From the NCBI GenBank assembly GCA_028711355.1, contig JAQTSL010000007.1:1-26684 (forward strand): DNA of 26,684 nucleotides, written 5' to 3'. Position 1 is the stretch's first letter; each line of letters starts with the position of its first letter. The notes under the pieces were generated by a model. It was not told the origin of the DNA. It saw nothing but the letters and a program-made list of their open reading frames with translations, and made no database searches. The translations under genes were made by a program, and so were the position numbers. Below, one piece after another: positions 22,075 through 26,684 of this stretch. Source of the stretch: Rhodoferax sp. Lineage in GTDB: Bacteria; Pseudomonadota; Gammaproteobacteria; Burkholderiales; Burkholderiaceae_C.

Positions 22075-23184
22075 TTAGGCGTGCGCCTGACTCGCCTGGC
22101 GTTTGAGCAAGTGGGCGGTCTGTGTGACCAAGGTCGGGCCGCTGTAGATCAGGCCGGTATAGATTTGTACCAGGTCGGCGCCCGCCTTGATCTTGCTCAG
22201 TGCATCTTGGGCGCTCATGATGCCGCCAACGCCCATGATGGGAAATCCCGGCCCCAAACCGCTGCGTAGCGTCTGCACCACACGGTTACTCATTTCAAGC
22301 ACCGGTGCGCCCGACAAACCACCGGTTTCATTGGCGTGGACCAGTCCCTGCACTGCGGCGCGGCTGAGTGTGGTGTTGGTCGCAATGACGCCCCAGGCGT
22401 TGTTGACCTTGCCAGCGCTGTCGCAGCCGTAGCGGCGCAGGGTGGTGGCAATGACGTTGATCTGTTGGGCGTCAAGGTCGGGCGCAATTTTCAGGAAAAT
22501 GGGAATACGTTTGTTGTAGCGCTGTGCCAGTGCTTCCCGACGCAGTGAGATTTCTGACAACAGTGCGTCGAGTGCGGCATCGCCTTGCAGACTGCGCAAA
22601 TTCCTGGTGTTGGGGCTGGAGACGTTGACGGTGACGTAATCGGCAAACGGATAGACCCCGTCCAGACAGGTCAGATAGTCGTCGGTGGCGTGGTCGACCG
22701 GCGTGGTGGCGTTTTTGCCGATGTTCAGGCCGATCAGCATTGGCAGGCGTTTGTCTTGACCGGTTGTGCGTTGCTTAAAGCAGTTTGACTGCTGGACATT
22801 GGCCACAAACGCTTGCAGTCCGTCGTTGTTGAAGCCAAAGCGGTTGATCAGGGCGCGCGCCACAGGCAACCGAAACAAGCGCGGTTTGGGGTTGCCAGGC
22901 TGCGCCAACGGCGTGACGGTGCCAACTTCTACAAAACCAAAACCCATCGCACCCAGGCCGTCGATGCAGCGTGCATTTTTGTCCAGCCCGGCGGCCAGAC
23001 CAACGCGGTTCGGAAAAGTCAGGCCGGCCAGTTGTAGCGGGTCTTCCACGCGCGGGTTGGCGTAACACCATTTCAGCGCCGAGCGTTGGGTCAGCGACAG
23101 TGAGGCGATGGTCAAATCATGGGCGGTCTCGGGGTCGAGGCCGAACAAAAACGGACGTGTCAGCGCGTAAGGGACAAGAGCCAT
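22075..23184 (-). CDS. pyrD: Dihydroorotate dehydrogenase (quinone), class 2
   Basis: This 369-residue protein has an N-terminal membrane-associating helix (LTRPFLFGLDPETAHDLTI) and then the FMN barrel: PNRVGLAAGLDKNA at 58-71, FGFVEVGTVTPLAQPGNPKPRLFRL at 82-106, LIGLNIGKNATTPV at 150-163 and VTVNVSSPNTRNLRSLQ at 184-200 with the catalytic Ser190, as in class 2 enzymes. It oxidises dihydroorotate to orotate with quinone in pyrimidine synthesis at the inner membrane. The start ATG at 23184 has only a weak ribosome site. It is divergent from rpiA, 43 bases away, and the cytochrome pair follows it on the same strand. Confidence 0.97.
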   Translation of the reverse strand: MALVPYALTRPFLFGLDPETAHDLTIASLSLTQRSALKWCYANPRVEDPLQLAGLTFPNRVGLAAGLDKNARCIDGLGAMGFGFVEVGTVTPLAQPGNPKPRLFRLPVARALINRFGFNNDGLQAFVANVQQSNCFKQRTTGQDKRLPMLIGLNIGKNATTPVDHATDDYLTCLDGVYPFADYVTVNVSSPNTRNLRSLQGDAALDALLSEISLRREALAQRYNKRIPIFLKIAPDLDAQQINVIATTLRRYGCDSAGKVNNAWGVIATNTTLSRAAVQGLVHANETGGLSGAPVLEMSNRVVQTLRSGLGPGFPIMGVGGIMSAQDALSKIKAGADLVQIYTGLIYSGPTLVTQTAHLLKRQASQAHA

Positions 23185-23227
23185 TGGATAATTCCTGCAA
23201 ATTGATCAACTTTACGGATTTTCCCAG

Positions 23228-23923
23228 ATGACACACGCGCCCCACACCGCCCTGTCGCAGGACGAACTCAAAACCCTGGTGGGCCGCGCCGCGCTCGCGT
23301 ACGTAGTGCCGGGCCAGATTGTCGGCGTCGGCACAGGCTCGACCGTCAACAAATTTATTGATGCGCTGGCCACTATCAAGGACCAGTTCACCGGGGCGGT
23401 GTCGAGCTCGGTGGCCAGTACCGAGCGCCTGCAGGCCTTGGGCATTACCGTGTTTGACTGCAACGACGTGGCCGAGTTGGCCGTCTATATCGACGGTGCT
23501 GACGAAATCGACGGCCAGGGCTACATGATCAAGGGTGGTGGCGCCGCGCTGACGCGCGAGAAGATTGTGGCGGCGCAGTCGCGCCAGTTTGTCTGCATCG
23601 CTGACGACTCCAAATTGGTCCAGACGCTGGGCAAGTTTGCGTTGCCAGTTGAAGTCATCCCGATGGCGACACAGCGTATCCTGCGTCAGTTTGCCGCGTT
23701 GGGCGGGCAGGCGCGGGTACGGCTCAAAGACGGCGTACCGCTGGTGACCGACAACGGGCAGCACATTGTTGATGTGACCGGTTTGCAGATCACCGATCCG
23801 CTAGCGTTTGAAACGAGCGTCAGCCAGTGGCCAGGCGTGGTCACGATGGGTGTGTTTGCTCACCAAAAAGCCAACGTGTGTCTGCTTGGAACCGCCAAAG
23901 GCGTGAAAAAAATACTTTACTGA
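23228..23923 (+). CDS. rpiA: Ribose-5-phosphate isomerase A
   Basis: This 231-residue protein contains VGVGTGSTVNKFIDAL at 32-47, VYIDGADEIDGQGYMIKGGGAALTREKIVA at 87-115 with the catalytic Glu111, and a C-terminal TMGVFAHQKANVCLLGTAKG block. It interconverts ribose 5-phosphate and ribulose 5-phosphate in the pentose phosphate pathway. The ATG at 23228 gives the usual length. The five-copy palindrome array starts two bases after its stop codon, so mRNA 3'-end formation probably involves that array. The 43-base gap to divergent pyrD leaves little room for two separate promoters, so they likely overlap. Confidence 0.97.
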   Translation: MTHAPHTALSQDELKTLVGRAALAYVVPGQIVGVGTGSTVNKFIDALATIKDQFTGAVSSSVASTERLQALGITVFDCNDVAELAVYIDGADEIDGQGYMIKGGGAALTREKIVAAQSRQFVCIADDSKLVQTLGKFALPVEVIPMATQRILRQFAALGGQARVRLKDGVPLVTDNGQHIVDVTGLQITDPLAFETSVSQWPGVVTMGVFAHQKANVCLLGTAKGVKKILY

Positions 23924-23924
23924 A

Positions 23925-24237
23925 ACATTGCGGGACAGACCAAGAGTTACGCGCAGCGAACTTTGCTCTGTCCCCAACCGATTAAAGACATTGCGGGACA
24001 GACCAAGAGTTACGCGCAGCGAACTTTGCTCTGTCCCCAACTGATTAAAGACATTGTGGGACAGACCAAGAGTTACGCGCAGCGAACTTTGCTCTGTCCC
24101 CAACCGATTAAAACATTGCGGGACAGACCAAGAGTTACGCGCAGCGAACTTTGCTCTGTCCCCAACCGATTAAAACATTGCGGGACAGACCAAGAGTTAC
24201 GCGTAGCGAACTTTGCTCTGTCCCCAACTGATTAAAA
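23925..24237. repeat. Five-copy tandem array of a 62-63 base palindromic unit
   Basis: Units start at 23925, 23988, 24051, 24113 and 24175. Each reads ACATTGCGGGACAGACC, AAGAGTTACGCGCAGCG, AACTTTGCTCTGTCCCC and a short ATTAAAR link. Within a unit GGGACAGA pairs with TCTGTCCC, and CAA(G)AGTT partly with AACTTTG, around an ACGCGCAGCG loop, giving a strong hairpin. Only a few bases differ between units (G/T in ATTGTGG of unit 3, GCGTAGCG in unit 5, CTGATT in units 2 and 5). The array fills the whole gap between convergent rpiA and yggX. Frames crossing it are repeat translations, not genes. It resembles a REP/BIME cluster more than a CRISPR, as there are no unique spacers. Confidence 0.95.
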
Positions 24238-24239
24238 CC

Positions 24240-24512
24240 CTAGGCTCTGGGTGGAACGTAACCCTGCGCAGCTTCTGCGCCACTGCCGAAAAAATGGTTT
24301 TCCATTTGGCGTGCCAGATATTGACGAGCTCGCGCGTCAGCCAGGTTGAGCCGATTTTCGTTGACCAGCATGGTTTGGTGTTTCAGCCAGTCTGCCCAGG
24401 CTTGTTTGCTGACACTTTGCCAGATGCGTTTGCCCAACTCACCCGGATAGGGTGGCAGACTCAACCCTTCGGCCTCGACACCAAGTTTGATGCATTTGAC
24501 AGTACGTGCCAT
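24240..24512 (-). CDS. yggX: Probable Fe(2+)-trafficking protein YggX
   Basis: This 90-residue protein starts MARTVKCIKLGVEAEGLSLPPYPGELG, with the conserved Cys7, followed by WLKHQTMLVNENRLNL and ARQYLARQMENHFFG, the full YggX pattern. YggX protects iron-sulfur clusters against oxidation and carries iron in the cytoplasm. An ATG 15 codons upstream lacks family support. The stop codon is three bases from the last unit of the palindrome array, so its transcript must run into the array. It diverges from the small Cys-rich gene 87 bases away. Confidence 0.95.
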   Translation of the reverse strand: MARTVKCIKLGVEAEGLSLPPYPGELGKRIWQSVSKQAWADWLKHQTMLVNENRLNLADARARQYLARQMENHFFGSGAEAAQGYVPPRA

Positions 24513-24561
24513 GGATAACCTTTTTGACTTGTCTTCGAAAAGTTGAGACTTTAGCAAGCTT

Positions 24562-24591
24562 TTGCAGTGATGCGCGTCGCTGGCGTAAAAT
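24562..24591 (+). promoter_or_regulatory. Sigma-70-like promoter placing the start site at an ATG (leaderless)
   Basis: A TTGCAG -35 at 24562-24567 and a TAAAAT -10 at 24586-24591 are separated by 18 bases. Transcription would begin about seven bases downstream, at or next to the ATG at 24599, leaving no 5' leader. No ribosome binding site is visible before the ATG. Confidence 0.5.
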
Positions 24592-24598
24592 CACCCCT

Positions 24599-24829
24599 AT
24601 GGCAAAAGCAGATACCAAAACCAAAATCGTGGCCGATGGCCTGCGTTATAAATCCAAAGTGTCGGGTTCGCCGTTTACGGCAGCTACTTCCTTTGGTGCA
24701 GCGACCATGTCGTGCTTTCTGTGTGGCAAACACCGCGCGCGCTCGCAGATGGTGTCCAAGAAAATCCTTGGCAAGTCGCAAGCAGTGTGCTCGCCCTCGT
24801 GTAAAGCACTGGACGAAGTCAACAAATAA
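24599..24829 (+). CDS. Small Cys-rich conserved-looking protein
   Basis: This 76-residue protein starts MAKADTKTKIVADGLRYKSK and has two Cys pairs, CFLC at 39-42 and CSPSC at 64-68, spaced like a zinc ribbon, with many Lys and Arg between them. Nucleic-acid or protein binding through zinc is a reasonable guess; I do not recognise the family with certainty. It could be a small conserved hypothetical of Comamonadaceae. The ATG at 24599 is preceded by a -10-like box nine bases away and no ribosome site, so translation may be leaderless. dsbB begins three bases after its stop codon, suggesting an operon. The open frame runs upstream to 24506 but that part crosses the promoter. Confidence 0.7.
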   Translation: MAKADTKTKIVADGLRYKSKVSGSPFTAATSFGAATMSCFLCGKHRARSQMVSKKILGKSQAVCSPSCKALDEVNK

Positions 24830-24832
24830 TTC

Positions 24833-25354
24833 ATGTGGACGGCTCTTCTGACGGCGCTTGACCGAGCGCCCCGGCGGGTTTTCATGCTGATCAGTCTGAC
24901 CTGTGTGGTCATGCTGGCGTTTGGCCTGTTCCTGCAACACAGCACTGGCCTGGAGCCTTGCCCAATGTGCATTGTGCAGCGTTACGCTCTTGTTTGTGTA
25001 GCTGTGATCGCAGCATTCACGGCTTCTAGCACCAAAAAAAACTTGTGGATTGTTGGCGCTGTGCTGCTTTTGATGGCGGCTTTTTTGGGGGCTTTTGTAG
25101 CCGCGCGCCAGAGCTGGCTACAGTGGTATCCGCCGCAAGTGGCCACCTGCGGTCGCGATTTTTACGGCATGATTGAATCGTTTCCGTTGCAACGCGTGAT
25201 TCCCATGATCTTCAAGGGTAGCGGCGATTGCGCTGCAGTAGATTGGAGCTTTTTGGGCGGAACCATCGCCAACTGGTCGTTTGTCTGCTTTACGCTGTTT
25301 GCCGTGCTGGCCCTGGCCGTGATCTGGCGCACGGCCAGACGGCAAGGCATCTGA
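24833..25354 (+). CDS. dsbB: Disulfide bond formation protein DsbB
   Basis: This 173-residue protein has four membrane helices (about residues 17-35, 48-64, 72-92 and 142-163). The quinone-side pair CPMC is at 43-46 and the periplasmic pair is Cys106 (TCGRDF) and Cys133 (GDCAAV). It re-oxidises DsbA with quinone in the inner membrane. It starts three bases after the small Cys-rich gene. No dsbA is in the window. The 3' end meets ppk2 tail-to-tail with a seven-base gap, so the two messages probably overlap. A region at about 24999-25042 (AVIAAFTASSTKKN) has a faint resemblance to the mini-element. Confidence 0.96.
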   Translation: MWTALLTALDRAPRRVFMLISLTCVVMLAFGLFLQHSTGLEPCPMCIVQRYALVCVAVIAAFTASSTKKNLWIVGAVLLLMAAFLGAFVAARQSWLQWYPPQVATCGRDFYGMIESFPLQRVIPMIFKGSGDCAAVDWSFLGGTIANWSFVCFTLFAVLALAVIWRTARRQGI

Positions 25355-25361
25355 CGGCTGG

Positions 25362-26498
25362 TCATAGTAGCGCGCTGCCAGGGTGCTCGCCGCGCTCGTA
25401 CACCACATGGGCGCGACCCACCAGCAAGGTGTCGAGCGTGCCAATGTTTCCAAGCTCTTTCTGGCTGTAGGGTAGCTTGTGCAGCACATAGCGCATGGCG
25501 TTCAGACGAGCGCGTTTTTTGCAGTCTGACTTGATCACCGTCCACGGCGCATCGGCCGTGTCGGTTTCAAAAAACATGGCCTCCTTGGCTTTGGTGTAGT
25601 CGTCCCACTTGTCCAGCGATGCCAAGTCAATCGGGCTGAGTTTCCATTGCTTGAGCGGGTGAACTTCACGCTCCTTGAAACGACGGCGCTGCTCTTTGCG
25701 ACTGACCGAAAACCAAAACTTGATCAGATAGACACCACTTTGCACCAGTTGACGTTCAAACATCGGCGCCTGCTGGATGAACTGCTGGTACTGCGCCTCG
25801 GTACAAAAACCCATGACACGTTCAACCCCCGCGCGGTTGTACCAGGAGCGGTCAAACAGCACGATCTCACCTGCGGTGGGTAAATGCTGGATGTAGCGCT
25901 GAAAATACCACTGACCGCGCTCGGCATCGGACGGTTTTTCCAGCGCTACCACGCGCGCACCGCGTGGGTTGAGGTGCTCCATGAAGCGGCGAATGGTGCC
26001 GCCCTTGCCGGCGGCGTCGCGCCCTTCATACAAAATCACGATGCGCTGGCCAGTTTCCTTGCACCAGCTTTGCAGTTTGAGCAATTCCACCTGTAGTTTG
26101 TATTTTTCTGCCTCGTAGCGCCTGCGCGACATCAGGTTTTTGTACGGGTAGCCCCCGGTGCGCCAGTCGATCGCCAATTCGTCGTCTGGTGTGGTGGACG
26201 CTCCATTGGGGTTGCGCTGGTCATTCAACAGCATTTGGCGAATGGCAGCCACGTCGTCGGGTGAACTCCCCGCCAGCAGCGTCTTGAGCGCATCGATCTT
26301 GTCGTCTGAGCGTCGCAGAATGGACTGCACTGCCACCTCTTGGCTGCCTTGCGCTGCGTCCATACTGTCCTGCACCACCCGGCGTGCGATGCCTTTCGGG
26401 GTGCGGGCGCCACTGGTGTCGCCGCGCGTGGTGCGGCGTGTTTTTGCTGGCGCTTTGGCGGTCACGTCAGAATGTGCGGTCTTGGTGACAGTGTTCAT
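25362..26498 (-). CDS. ppk2: Polyphosphate kinase 2 family protein
   Basis: From the ATG at 26498 (preceded by AGAGAAG) this is a 378-residue protein. The first 110 residues are a Thr/Ala/Arg-rich extension with no motif. The PPK2 core follows: Walker A EGRDAAGKGG at 158-167, RGARVVALEKPSDAERGQWYFQRY, then Walker B-like LFDRSWYNRAGVERVMGF at 214-231 and KFWFSVSRKEQRRRF. PPK2 enzymes move phosphate between polyphosphate and nucleotides (GDP or ADP) in the cytoplasm; the exact donor and acceptor cannot be told. A TTG start seven codons upstream is possible. The stop of the partial upstream gene is 18 bases before this start, so it may be the second gene of an operon. Confidence 0.95.
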   Translation of the reverse strand: MNTVTKTAHSDVTAKAPAKTRRTTRGDTSGARTPKGIARRVVQDSMDAAQGSQEVAVQSILRRSDDKIDALKTLLAGSSPDDVAAIRQMLLNDQRNPNGASTTPDDELAIDWRTGGYPYKNLMSRRRYEAEKYKLQVELLKLQSWCKETGQRIVILYEGRDAAGKGGTIRRFMEHLNPRGARVVALEKPSDAERGQWYFQRYIQHLPTAGEIVLFDRSWYNRAGVERVMGFCTEAQYQQFIQQAPMFERQLVQSGVYLIKFWFSVSRKEQRRRFKEREVHPLKQWKLSPIDLASLDKWDDYTKAKEAMFFETDTADAPWTVIKSDCKKRARLNAMRYVLHKLPYSQKELGNIGTLDTLLVGRAHVVYERGEHPGSALL

Positions 26499-26515
26499 GG
26501 CGCTTCTCTTCAGGT

Positions 26516-26683
26516 TCAAAGTGACAGGCTATTGAACCCCTCGTAGGTTTTTTTCAGCCAGTTTTTAACACGTTGACGCTCCAGCAGACCCAGCGCATCG
26601 TGCTCTGTGCGGTTGTGCAAAGCGGCCCAAAAACTCGCGTTTTGGCGGTCGATTTTCCGCATGCTGGCTTCGTGCAACTGAGG
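26516..26683 (-). CDS. Partial gene at the window edge, unrecognised C-terminus
   Basis: This frame is open from the edge for 55 codons and stops at 26516-26518. It encodes ASMRKIDRQNASFWAALHNR, then DALGLLERQRVKNWLKKTYEG and SLSL. Codon choice and the polar, helix-rich make-up look like real coding sequence, and the other frames on this strand close sooner or are less natural. I do not recognise the family, and no catalytic motif is visible. It would end 18 bases before the ppk2 start, so the two may be co-transcribed. Confidence 0.5.
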   Translation of the reverse strand, partial: PQLHEASMRKIDRQNASFWAALHNRTEHDALGLLERQRVKNWLKKTYEGFNSLSL

Positions 26684-26684
26684 T

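Noticed and set aside
23801..24235. Open frames on both strands across the rpiA-yggX array, encoding repeats such as GTEQSSLRVTLG
   Set aside because: They are translations of the tandem palindrome units and have no start signals or family resemblance.
23925..24237. CRISPR array
   Set aside because: Units are nearly identical along their full length with no unique spacers, each is a palindrome, and no cas genes are near.
24999..25042. A sixth mini-element copy inside dsbB
   Set aside because: TAGCT and GGCTTCTAGCACC blocks are present but the central stem is lost and the residues fit a normal DsbB helix, so chance is likely.

Overview
The window looks like a chromosomal segment of a betaproteobacterium in the Comamonadaceae, most like Rhodoferax or Polaromonas. 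The reasons are the GC-rich housekeeping genes, the order exbB-exbD-lpxK-ycaR-kdsB-adk, an MSHA pilus operon, multihaem c-type cytochromes, and dense small palindromic repeats of a kind I associate with this family. This placement is inference; no rRNA or tRNA gene was seen.

Layout. (1) 1-3659, plus strand: the end of an MSHA pilus operon (mshL secretin C-terminus, mshM ATPase, mshN) followed by an HD-GYP c-di-GMP phosphodiesterase. (2) 3814-8210, minus strand: a Crp/Fnr-type regulator, an APH-like phosphotransferase and an acyl-CoA dehydrogenase that resemble a split ACAD10/11 system, with a D-2-hydroxyacid dehydrogenase upstream. (3) 8406-10539: lexA with a small downstream gene, divergent from an L-asparaginase; two abutting LexA boxes lie between them. 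(4) 10700-14715, minus strand: exbB, exbD, lpxK, ycaR, kdsB and adk (energy transduction, lipid A/Kdo synthesis, nucleotide balance). (5) 15045-17063, plus strand: xseA and sodB. (6) 17126-17887, minus strand: a secreted DUF192 protein and a secreted Ala/Lys-rich small protein. (7) 18097-20327: icd, with an apparent one-base deletion at its 3' end, converging on a short Ppx/GppA phosphatase. (8) 20357-23184, minus strand: pyrD, then two tandem hexahaem c7-type cytochromes. (9) 23228-26684: rpiA, a five-copy tandem palindrome array, yggX, a small Cys-rich gene with a leaderless-looking promoter, dsbB, ppk2 and a partial gene at the edge.

The strongest unexplained signal is a short palindromic element of about 50-60 bp. 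One copy forms an intrinsic terminator after the phosphotransferase gene. Related sequence appears inside four genes (ansA, kdsB, lpxK, xseA), read through in frame and in both orientations, which recalls the protein-invading palindromic elements of Rickettsia. Other points worth a second look are the paired SOS boxes nine bases from the asparaginase start, the icd frameshift, the palindrome array after rpiA, the apparent ACG start of mshN, and four REP-like intergenic copies of a second repeat family.
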